Shown here: positions 44,756-55,090 of the stretch, one piece after another | How positions within the stretch are numbered: the stretch's first letter is position 1 | Layout of the letters: every line of letters begins with the position of its first letter | Assembly: GCA_026120035.1 (NCBI GenBank) | Contig: JALRME010000038.1 | Coordinates: 279,182 to 343,181 of the forward strand | Length of the DNA: 64,000 nucleotides | Source: Coleophoma eucalyptorum | Lineage: Eukaryota; Ascomycota; Leotiomycetes; Helotiales; Dermateaceae | Reading direction: 5' to 3' | Notes under the pieces: generated by a model | What the model saw: the letters and a program-made list of their open reading frames with translations, nothing else | Told to the model about the DNA's origin: nothing | The model's database searches: none | Made by a program: the position numbers and the translations under genes

Positions 44756-46121
44756 ATGTCTGCCCCTATGATCTCATGGGTGCCGGTTGTAAACCAGGTC
44801 TATAAGTATCTCACGGAATCGCGCGATTATTCCTCCCTATCGATCGATCTTCCTTCTGTCGAGACACACGATATTGAAACAGCTCCAGAGAAGAGACCGA
44901 GGACGTTAAAACACTTGATTCGTGCAAACCATGTCAATCACTCTATCATTTATCATAATCTGCAGTATCATAATCATTTACCGCATCTGCTAGGATCTGC
45001 GTATTTACTCGGTGCGAGCACGGAACAGCTACAAAAGATCTACGATGAGGAATCCAAGGAGCTTGAAGAATGGACGGAATCGCCAGCTGAAGTATCGGAC
45101 GCAGACTGGAGAGACTTCCTTGGGGACAAGAGATATCAGAGAGCATATGTAGATTTTTTTGAGGATCAATTGGCCATAAACTTTGGTTATAAGTGGCAGG
45201 CTGTTGTGAAAGAGTACCTATTCAGCGGGAAGCAACCTTTGATCAACGGGCTCATTGGCGGACGTCTGTCTCCCCAAAAATTATTCAATACAATATGCTG
45301 ATTTGTCAATCAGTTGGCCATCCCCTCATACATCTAGGTTACGCTTACGAACTATCAAATCGAGAGCTCGCGATGGAAGCACTTGGGATGGCATCCACAG
45401 CATACAATTTCCTTCACAAATACATTGACGACGTGTCATACACCAAAACGTCCACTTATTCGACCACCTCACCGCTTGAGATCTTACAGAAGATTTCCTC
45501 CGATACTAGATTTGATGGGCTTTTTAAACAGAAGGGTGGAGGGAATATGGAATCGCTATTTGCCAATCATGAGAGCTTAGTCCTTGAACATTGGAATGCA
45601 TGGACAATTGTTGAGCCGAATAAGCAGTTTCAAGAGTCGCAAGAAGCAGCGGTGGCTCTGCTTGTTGATACTGTGGAAGTAGGAACTCATGCGTATGACT
45701 TTTTCATGGTACACATCTTGACCACCAGCCATGCTGTCAGAGTCCTGCTACCACTGATTCCTAAACGATTCCACATATCACTCGTCAGGCAATGGTGGCT
45801 GTTGACCCTAGGTGTTTATATTTCGCAACTGCGACCGAAAATCAGCAAAGATATCGAACAAAAACCTGAGAAGTCATGGAAATATGTCGAGGACAAGGCC
45901 GTGAATGGACCATGGTCCACAGACTCGCACTACGTTAAAGGTATGCGATGATTTTCCCAACTTTATGACAAATAGGCTTACCATCGTTTCAAGCTATTCG
46001 TGCCATGAAGGAGGCTGCATTCACGTGGGGAGACGTGCATGAGCGATATTTGGCTGCTGCTGTAAGATTCTCGACCGATTTCGACGGATGGACTGGTTTC
46101 TCAAGCGTGGAGATAGACTGA
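44756..46121 (+). CDS. questin-oxidase-like (DUF4243) protein
   Basis: Exons 44756-45263, 45314-45940 and 45976-46121 give 426 residues. Family marks include NHSIIYHNLQYHNHLPHLLGS, YLLGAS near 85, FLGDKRYQRAYVDFFEDQL, then GHPLIHLGYAYEL after the first intron, FFMVHILTTSHAVR, and the ending AIRAMKEAAFTWGDVHERYL. This is the questin oxidase / AflY-like family, which includes Baeyer-Villiger-type enzymes of anthraquinone-derived pathways, but many family members lie outside such clusters and have no known role. His residues in YHNLQYHNHLPH and HILTTSH are conserved features. The second intron is only 35 bp (45941-45975; GTATGC donor, AATAG acceptor), yet removing it is required to avoid an immediate TGA and to restore the C-terminal motif. 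The gene is convergent with threonine aldolase. Confidence 0.88.
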
Positions 46122-46489
46122 TCTCGCTACCGAGAGCAAACCAAATTGTACATTACTTAGCGTCTCCGAACTGTGCTTATTATGATAATCCGATGATTCC
46201 GATACGAAGCAACGCAGTTCCAATTCCCAATGACCATCTTTCTCGCATCCGGAGGCATGCAGTTGGGTATGAACTGATGCGAGTTTCATGATGCAGCACG
46301 ATGGCTAACGTAGGTTATGACTATCTGAGGTAAGACTTATGCTTCCAGACTCATTTATATTTCTACTCTAAAGTTGATTAATCAAGCTACAACATTCCAT
46401 TTCAGTCCAACACTCCGTTCCAAGTCATACCAACATGTCATCTATAGGCTCTTGTGCCAACCTTGTTACTTCGGGCAGTCGCGCTACCA
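46122..46489. other. convergent 3' spacer
   Basis: Short spacer between two stop codons, presumably both 3' UTRs. Nothing else is seen. Confidence 0.6.
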
Positions 46490-47635
46490 CTAGTTCACCT
46501 TCCTTTTAAAGATTTCTGTGAATACTTCTTCAAGTTTAGCGACAGCTTCGTCACTGATTTGGTAGTGCACCACCAAACGACCTCCACCAAGAGTAAGACC
46601 CTTCTCTTTCCCAAGCGCTTTAATCTCTGCATCAGTGATGCCAGCATCTGCGAGGTCAAACCACACCATGTTGGTCTCCGTCGGTTGAGCAAGCTTCCCA
46701 CCCATACTTACCCATAGCTCGGCGATCTTCTTCGCCGTGATGTGACTCTGTTTCAACAATCCACCTTCTCCACGTGGCGCCTTACCGAATGTAACATCGA
46801 CCGCTACGCGTGCAGCAGCAGTGACAACTCCGGGCTGTCGCATACCGCCTCCAAGACTTTTTCTAATCCATCTAGCATGCTTAATAAAAGCATTGCTACC
46901 AACCAATATACTGCCGACAGGGGCTCCTAAACCTTTAGAGAAGCACAAGCTCACGCTGTCGAAGCAACTCGTGTATTCTGAGAGACCGCCCGCACCTGCT
47001 ACCACCGCTTCCCAGATTCTGGCTCCATCCAGATGCAACTTGATGCCATTTTCTTTCGCAAACGCAGATATCCTCTTTACCTCGGCCAGTGGCATGACAG
47101 TTCCGCCTAAGGTATTCTCTAAGCTGATGAGCTTGGTCGGACAGTAATGCACATCGTCTTCAAGCACAGCGTGCTTCTTAATGTCTTCCAAAGTCAAGTA
47201 AACACCGTTGCTAGGCACGACACCCTCAACGAGAGCGCCGGTCAAAACTGCAACACCGCCCGCCTCCCATTTCAGGATATGTGCTCGGTGATCGCAAAGT
47301 ACCGAGTGGGGTGGTTGAGTCAAGTGAGAGCGCATGGCAATTTGGTTCCCCATCGTTCCTGACGTGACAAAGAGTGCATTTTCGTGCGCGGTAATTTCGG
47401 CGAGGTATGCCTCCAAGGAATTTGTTGTCTCATCCTCGACGAAGACATCGTCAAAGAGCGTTGTGTTCTGAATTGCTGCGAGCATGGCTGCAGTTGGTCT
47501 CGTCACAGTGTCACCTACAACGCCCATCAGTCAAACACCCTTCCCAAGCGATTGTTCCCTATGCATACTGCGGAAATCAAATGCAGCACTTCCAGGCGCC
47601 TCCCAGGCGCTGACTTTCTTCTCTACAGAGCCCAT
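46490..47635 (-). CDS. low-specificity L-threonine aldolase
   Basis: Exons 47635-47569 and 47514-46490 with a 54-bp intron give 363 residues, the normal length. The splice restores the diagnostic FDFRSDTVTRPT start of the family. Further marks are ALFVTSGTMGNQIA, the LHLDGARIWEA motif with the PLP-binding Asp/Arg, and FSKGLGAPVGS containing the lysine that forms the aldimine with pyridoxal phosphate. The enzyme splits L-threonine or allo-threonine into glycine and acetaldehyde in the cytosol and supplies glycine; it corresponds to yeast GLY1. An in-frame ATG at 47728 would add 31 residues without family similarity, so the ATG at 47635 is chosen. Confidence 0.95.
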
Positions 47636-48622
47636 CTTGGAAATCTGCCTTCTCTGGTGGTTGATCGGTGTAGGAAGTGTAAAGGTGGGGTAGTACGATA
47701 AAGAATGAGTATCTGCTGCTGTATTCAATGAGCAATTGCTTTCTTCAAGCTAGCCAGTGGACCTACAGAATAGTCTGCCGGATGATCTTGAGCAAGATGT
47801 CAAATTCCCAAGTCGTTTATAAAGGATGCCTCGGGGCATTGCTTCTATGATGGTGTCCTCAACGACGTGCGCGTTTCGTATTCGCAGTGCGCGTGCGTGA
47901 CTCCCCTCTATCCAAAAAGTTTAGTGGCTTGAGATACCGCCGCATTCCCATGCCCGGGCCGGAAGATCGATCTGGATCCTTGGTATTTAGGTACGCCGAC
48001 CCCGCCCCCATTCTTACACGTGATAGAACAAGCCGGGACGAGGTTTAGAACCTATTTGAAGAAGAGAAGTTGGTTGCCTCGTGGCTGCCGAGGGAGAGAG
48101 AGAACTAAGTCATAATTGTGGTCACCTTCCCCATACATACCGCGCGCTCCTGAAAATCTTTTCCGGTGCGCACGTATAAGGACGCTCGGCCCGGGATCAG
48201 ATAAGATAGTCTTCACAGTTGCCGGTTGGTGTACTGTACCCTATTTCCCACATCCATACGAAGACCGAAGTAGATATAAGATATCCATCAAGGTAACCCC
48301 TCCATTTTTCAATGACTTCTACAATTATGACATAACTCCACATCCAAAGTCATCGACTGCTGTCCCGACAGTTTTCCGAACTTCGGGACACAGCCGTCGC
48401 TTCTGCCACTTGCCCATGGCTCACGGCTCATAGCCGATGAGATACTGCAGTATCTTACATCTCGATAAGAGCTTCAAAAGGTGGGATAGGTAAAGAAAAA
48501 CATATATAATGTTTCCGAACAGCACTAGGGAAAGAATTTTATGTACTCAAAAATAAGATACCCTTTTAAATTTTCCAGACAATCTTGTCTTCAGTTTTTT
48601 CCAAGTTCTTAGTTTTCAAACC
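47636..48622. other. divergent intergenic region
   Basis: About 1 kb holding the promoters of threonine aldolase (-) and the RutA-like gene (+). No repeats, RNA genes or convincing ORFs. Confidence 0.55.
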
Positions 48623-49935
48623 ATGTCTTCCCCAACAAAGGATGTCGAGATCGGTGTCTTCATCCCCATCGGCAACAATGGCTGGCTCATGTCAACAACC
48701 GCTCCACAATACAAACCCTCATTCCAGATGAACAAGGAGATCGTGCAGAAAGCTGAGAGCTACGGTTTCAACTTCGCGTTGTCTATGATCAAGCTTCGTG
48801 GATTTGGTGGAAAGACTGAGTACTGGGATTACAACTTAGGTTTGGATTTCCTTGCCAGCTTCACATATTGTAGTTCGAGCAACTGACAACCTTCATAGAA
48901 TCATTTACTTTAATGGCTGGCTTGGCTGCTGTTACTTCTAAGATCAAGTTATTTGCCAGTAGTGCCATTCTTACCCTCCCCCCGTAAGCTTCCATGCCGT
49001 TCACTCCCTGCTCCACCCAAATGCTAAACTCGACCCTCAAACAGAGCCATCGTAGCCCGCATGGCCACAACAATCGACTCCATCGCCCCCGGCCGTTTTG
49101 GCGTGAACATCGTCACCGGCTGGCAAGCTGCCGAGTACGAACAAATGTCCCTCTGGCCCGGCAATGCCTACTTCGGCTACCGCTACGAGTACGCGACGGA
49201 ATACGTGCAGGTCATGCGCGACCTCTGGTCCACGGGTGTCTCCAACTTCAAGGGCAAGCACTTCACCATGACCGACTGCAAAATGCAGCCCATGCCCTCC
49301 GCACCCATCAAGGTCGTCGCCGCCGGCCAGAGTCCTACGGGTGTCAAGTTCGCCGCCGAGCTCTGCGACTATAACTTCTGCTCCGGCACGGGCCATAACA
49401 CCCCTAAGGCCTTTGCGCCAGCTAATGATAGCCTGAAAGCGGCGGCCGAGACGGCCGGCCGGGATGTCGGCGCCATTGTTCTGTTTATGATCATTGCGGA
49501 TGAGACTGATGAGGCTGCGGAGAAGAAGTGGCAGATGTATAAGGATGGTATCGACGAGGAGGCTGTGGGTTGGTTGGTAGGACAGGGAAGCAAGGATACC
49601 AATGCGGCGGCGACGGCGACGGTCAAGAGACATCAGAATAAGGATTTGGGAGGCCAGGTGAACTTTAAGTATGTCTTTGCTTCAGTCCACACATTACTTC
49701 TCCCTTCCTTTCTTCTTTTCACTAATAATCATCTAGTGCCGGTACTTTCATCGGATCATACGCCAAGGTTGCGGGGATGTTGGATGAGGTGGCAGAGTTG
49801 GGCGTCAAGGGTATCATGATGACCTTCGATGATTTCCTTACCGGCGTGGAGAACTTTGGAACCAAGATCCAGCCTTTGATGAAGAGCCGGAGGCAGACTT
49901 GCTTGGAGCAGGGCATTGAGACGGTCAAGATTTAG
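48623..49935 (+). CDS. RutA-type pyrimidine monooxygenase (luciferase-like flavoenzyme)
   Basis: Four exons (48623-48839, 48899-48983, 49045-49668, 49737-49935; introns 59, 61 and 68 bp) encode 374 residues. Similarity to bacterial RutA runs along the whole length: [17 protein letters not shown] start, [105 protein letters not shown] and [15 protein letters not shown]. RutA uses FMNH2 and oxygen to open the ring of uracil or thymine. It belongs to the bacterial luciferase-like superfamily and is best known from bacteria; with three introns here it is a settled fungal gene. The third exon is more GC-rich at wobble positions than neighbours. The other Rut genes are not seen in the window. The MFS gene next door might carry a substrate or product, which is inference. 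Confidence 0.9.
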
Positions 49936-50649
49936 TCTCCTGGATTTTAATCCCAATGAAATTAATAAAAAAAACAACAACAAATAGATATAAAAAAATT
50001 AGACATAGAATCTTGATTGATAAGCTGTGGACTTGATAATGGGGATCTTGTGATGTGGTAATCTAGGGAGGTAGCCAGCAGTGGGTTGTGTTCCTTTGTT
50101 TTAACATCTAGGAAGTAAGTGATAGTGACTGAATCAAGGCTGGTTGCTGGTAGGTAGTAGGGGTTTGGGGGTTAAGCGAGCAAAGACTAACTCCAACTCC
50201 ATGGCGCTGCTCTTTTCTCGATGAATCGATAGAGCTGTGCAATAATTACTTCTTGCTCTGATCCTGAAATGGGTTGGGGGTCAAATCAAGGGGAAGGTAG
50301 TGATCAACTTGTAACTAGTTAGCTCATAGGCTGCAACAACTGCCTGATATTCGGAGCCTTTCAAAATCTGAGAATTAGCGAGTCCCAACCAGTTCGATTC
50401 GTGGAGGAATTTGTAGAACACAGATGGAACAGCGAGTCTACCAACAGAACCAATCATACAGTCTTCAGGGAATAGTGCAGTGTAGAGGTTACGAAGTTAT
50501 ATTGGTTGACCACGTCGTCTAGCTAATCCATTCTTCCACTAATAATTTGTCTATAAGAAACCACATAAATAACCAACATTTCCAAATGCTCAAATGAAAC
50601 TAGGGTATCAAAGAATTTATTCCTTTCCAGCTCTCGACTCCATTTGAGC
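49936..50649. other. convergent 3' spacer
   Basis: AT-rich spacer between the RutA-like gene and the MFS transporter gene stop codons. No gene or repeat recognised. Confidence 0.55.
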
Positions 50650-52777
50650 TCAAACAGTAGCCTGACTAGCCTCACTAGCCTGACTCTTAACTCCCTGCCT
50701 CCCACTCCTACCTCTCTTCCAGCACGTCAGCAATACTGGTCCCTCATCAACATTCTCGCTGAAGTCTAGGAGCCCATCTTTCCCTTGGGCAAGATCCAAA
50801 CCCGTAATATCAACATTTCCCAAACCAGCAGCAGCGAGGACACACAACCACATAAATGGCACAAGCGCGACGAATGACCAGACGATCGCCATCTTAACCT
50901 TCTCCAGGTCAATTTGCTGGCTTGTTTCATATGTAGCAATAGAGCCTCCAGAACCCAGACCAGATTTGTTGTTGAACACGCTGTTCATCACCGTCATGCC
51001 AACTGTACCGCCAAAAGGGACGGCAAATGCCATCATGGAGATAACGGACGCAATATTGTTTGGGAAAAAGCCGATGGCGTGCAGAGACCCCGGCATGAAT
51101 CTCAATCCCGTGCCGACACCAGTAAGTGCCATGAGTCCGTAGATGGTTGCAGTGTGACCTTGTGATAGCGCCCAGGCAAGAACAGTTATGCCAACAGCTT
51201 CGATCACACTTCCGAGCATGAGTGGTGGGAAAGTTTTGCGTGGAAACCTATTGCACATGAAGATAGCGAGGTAGACTCCCACTAGCATTATGTTAGTTAC
51301 AGGTTGTATAGTTGGAGATGGGGCAGCACATACATCCGAGACCTGGTGTGTAGTATAAAAGTTGAGTTCCTGCTTTACTGGCCGTGTAGCCTTTAACCAA
51401 GGTGAAGTAGAAGTCGACAAAGTAGAGCACTGCGATCATTGCTATATCACCAACTTTAGCAAGCGCCCGGATACATGAAGATATACGAAGAGAGCTTACC
51501 CATTCCGGTTCCAAAGTTAACGCAGAATAAAAGACCCATATTTCTCTGTGCCATAAGACTCCATGGGATCGTGGGCTGTTGCTGGGGTAACTTCCTAGCA
51601 ATAAGTCGCCCTGGCACCATGAGGTATTCCCATGCTATGAACATGACAATGAGAAATATGCCGATAATGAGTGGTGCAAGCACATTTGCAGAACTCCATT
51701 TATAGCTTGATCCGCCCCATGTCAATGCCAGTGTAATAAGAATGGTTCCAGAGAGGAATAGTGCCTGACCACCAAAATCGATGGTTAAGATCTTTGCCTT
51801 GAGTGTGGCCACTTCATGGCCCGGGACGTTATTCGTTGATGGAAGTTGTGTTTTATCGTGAATTGGCCGTGGCCCAAGGAGTTCGGGTCGTAAAACAAAG
51901 AATATCAAAGCCATGCCAGCAAAGGCAATAGGTAGATTTATTCCAAAGCACCATCGCCAATTTGCACTGGTAAAGTAACCTCCGATGACTGGTCCGACTC
52001 CGTACCCCACACCCTATGACTTTGTCAGTTCAGCTAGGCAGGCACTGAAGTTGGCTATACGTACGGCACAAATTGAGAAAACACTGGTGTTCTTCGCATT
52101 CTCTTCCAAAGACACTTTGTCAGCAAGGATGACTTTTGTGATGACTACAATCCCTGCGGAAGCAATTCCTTGAAGGGCACGGCCCAGTAATAACACGGGA
52201 AATGTATCGGTTGGGGTTCCAGTACAGATTGCACTTCCAATCAACATCAGAAACAAACACATCTGAACTGCGGTATGGCGGCCGAAAATATCGGCAATTT
52301 GGCCCCAGAAAGGAATGAAGGCAGCAGAGGTGAGATTGAATGCGGATACGATCCAGTTCATCTGCGAGAGTTGATCTGTATATGACTTAGTAGAGTATGA
52401 CTAGAGGAACGGATGACTGTGATCATACGGAAATCAGATGCAATAAATGGCAGTGCTCCAGCGATGATGGTTGTGTCTAGAGATGTCAAAGTGAAGGGCA
52501 GGATTAGACCACAAATGACCTTAAGGCGGTAGTACCGCTCTGCCTTTTGCTGTGTTTTGCATGCAGAGCAGTCGCCATTCAAGGACGATGCATTATCGAT
52601 GGCATTAGGTTTGGTAGCATCGGATCCCTCTGTAAGTTCGAGTCCTTCCACCTGTCGGTGAGGGCATCCCTTGGATGATGATGATTTAGGCGACTTCTCG
52701 TCTTGAGCGGCCTCTCGCTTGGCTTTCTGGTTCTTGAAGAACCGGTAGATGAGGGTGATGGGGCCTACAAAGCCCAT
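50650..52777 (-). CDS. MFS transporter, DHA (multidrug) type
   Basis: Five exons (52777-52429, 52375-52065, 52013-51500, 51441-51334, 51281-50650; introns 51-58 bp) give 637 residues. A hydrophilic N-terminal tail of about 90 residues with a Ser/Lys-rich stretch precedes the first helix (VICGLILPFTLTSLDTTI). DHA-family marks are the WGQIADIFGRHTAVQM loop between helices 2 and 3 (motif A), LGRALQGIASAG, and the antiporter motif C region GVGYGVGPVIGGYF in helix 5. About 14 hydrophobic segments can be counted, placing it with 14-helix proton antiporters. Such plasma-membrane proteins export drugs or metabolites. It is convergent with the RutA-like gene. The ATG at 52777 is used; the longer frame upstream has no ATG. 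The C-terminus is basic and Ser-rich. Confidence 0.93.
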
Positions 52778-55090
52778 GACGGCAGTTGAAGGAGTTGAAA
52801 GAATCAAGCAGTAGGAAGTATTGCAAATCCGGTGTTATATTTGCGTATGGGCTATAGTGGAAGACTGAAGAAGATAAGGAGATGGTGGTTTGAAAATACC
52901 TTCTTCCTCACCGGAGATGGAGAGGCTTTTATTCTCTGCGTCCATGAGGCGGTGCGAAAGAGAAGGCTCCGTTCTAATGAGCCTACACGCATATATTGAC
53001 GCAAACTTCGTCGAGCTCGCACAATGACACTCTTTTGAGAAGTGAGCTGTGAACCTCGCCCAATGGCGCTCGTTTAGGAAATAAGCAACCCGGACCCACT
53101 CAGCATCGCCAAGCTTAAAAGATGAGTGCTCATTGGACCGTTGCGACAGCCTTACTGATTGCTACGCAAAGAGCTGAAAGCGAGTCCTGAGCATCGCAGC
53201 AGAACTTGAGCACATGTCACCCAAGCGAGAGAGACACTAGTCCTAATCAAGCCCAGCAATTCGTGGTTTAGTGTACTACGTAAGGGAGGCTAGGCCGAAA
53301 CCGAACCGTGAGAACTTAAACGAAAACGACCAGAGATGGTTAGAGGCCCAACTGTTCGTGGCTCAGCAGCAGTAAGACCGGACAATTGAGGTTATTGATG
53401 CTTGACTCTCGACACGCGCGGAAATAATCATCGGCCCCAAGAGCCATAATCTGGTGGGTAGGATGTAGTGTGAAACGAGCGGATTCGTCTACTTGGTGTC
53501 CTTGCTACCAAAGCTATGTCTCAAGGTCGGAGAGTACTCAGATATTGCGACGCAAACTAGTGCTGCAACAGCTATTTGAGAATACGAAGAACTATAGAAG
53601 CATCTGTGGTCCATCGTACTTGAAGAACCCGCAATAGACAAAGCAGGCAAAATAAAGGAAAGAGCTGTGTAAGGTACAGCCGGCGCACGTAGAGTGCAGC
53701 ACAGTACGATACTGCACGATGGCTGTCTTATCTACCCAGCTGAGCAATCAGAAAATGGCAAGTCAGGTGCTGCAGATGGCTGACGGTGCGGTGTATCCCA
53801 CGTGACCGGACTTTCCGACCCTTCGGTGGAAAATGTCCGAGTCTTCTTCCCCGGATTAATGGAGAAGAGGAGAGGAGATGCTCGATAGCTTCACCTGGCT
53901 TCTGGGCTTCTGCGTCACCACCATTGTTCGCGCAATCCTCGCACCAGGACCGCTGCTGTACTCTGTGTTTTCCCAGCTCCTGCGTGTGTCTTGACCATAC
54001 TCTAGGCTCTCTTCCTCTGCGCTCTCCAAGCCCGACTTCTGGAACACGTCCTGTGTTCCGATTCAAATCAACATTGACGTGGTGCCCTGTGACCCCTCCT
54101 TCTCATGTCCACTTCCAACTTCACTTGTGGGCGCGCTCTCCTTCGCTGAACCAAGGCCCGACTTGCCTACTGTGAATCTTGCCAACTCTCCTTCGGACCG
54201 TGTTCAAGAGAGGCGTAGGAGCTACCGGACCAATACGCCAGGTCTTATTGGAGATCCCCGACCAAGGCTGTGCACCAACCACAGTACCAAATACATCCTC
54301 TGGTCCGAGGAGGTGGGTTTCAAGCTTCAATACTCCCTCGTTGTGCCCAGTCGTGATCCTGCAGGCGCGCACCTTTGGAACAACACAGGACAGGGCAACA
54401 CCGGACAAACGAGACGTTATTCTACCAAGCGACTGTCCTCTCTTTCACGTGTGTCCGTCTCTGTAACGGTGAAGTCGGTCTTGTGTTTCCGCCTATCTCA
54501 GAGCAGGGCGACAAACCAAGACAACCCCGGTCACACGGAACCATAGCCCACGCTCTCCGCCGGCGCTGCTGGACTTGCCACCTCGCGACCGAGTAATTCT
54601 GCAATATCTTCAACCTTTATATTATCCTAATTTCTAATAGACGAGGTACGTACAGGCATCTCTTCTGCATGCTGCAGCATTCCACCCCAAATCTCGAGTC
54701 GTCTGCGGCGCCAAGCATCGGAAAGTGAGCCTCTCGGTGCTGCGGATATGTGAATCACTAGCCTGCGAACACATGCAGGTTAGGCACTGTAAACTGCATA
54801 AGATGCACTACGTTTGCGGGGCAGCCCCCCCACTACTAAGCTTCATCCCCAGATACGATTATAACCACGGAAGTCTGCGGTTATTGTAAACTTACTTGTT
54901 TGCGCTCGTCCAGCAATTATTTATCGCTTCTCGGAGCGCATTCTCTTCTTGAACCTCGACAATATCTCTAGTGTAATGCCGTCTTATTATTTTCAAGACT
55001 GCCACTACTTTTACCGCACGGCATTACGAGGGCTGAATATCAGCACCTCTATTTCTCCACTATACTTGTGAAAACACCCGACTGATCAAG
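52778..55090. other. long intergenic region
   Basis: About 2.3 kb with the promoters of the MFS gene (-) and the carnitine acetyltransferase gene (+). From 53750 to 54600 the DNA is GC-richer and open in several frames on both strands, but no frame has a domain or splice support. An inverted repeat upstream of the acetyltransferase is listed separately. Confidence 0.5.
54861..54884. promoter_or_regulatory. inverted repeat ATAACC-N12-GGTTAT
   Basis: Two 6-bp arms flank 12 bp, about 210 bp upstream of the carnitine acetyltransferase start. Spacing fits a dimeric regulator site. The acetate regulator FacB controls fungal carnitine acetyltransferase genes, but this element does not clearly match its known sites, so the link is speculative. 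Confidence 0.3.

Noticed and set aside
53728..54613. Several long overlapping frames on both strands
   Set aside because: GC-rich DNA kept open by composition; none shows domain features, splice sites or coherent codon bias.
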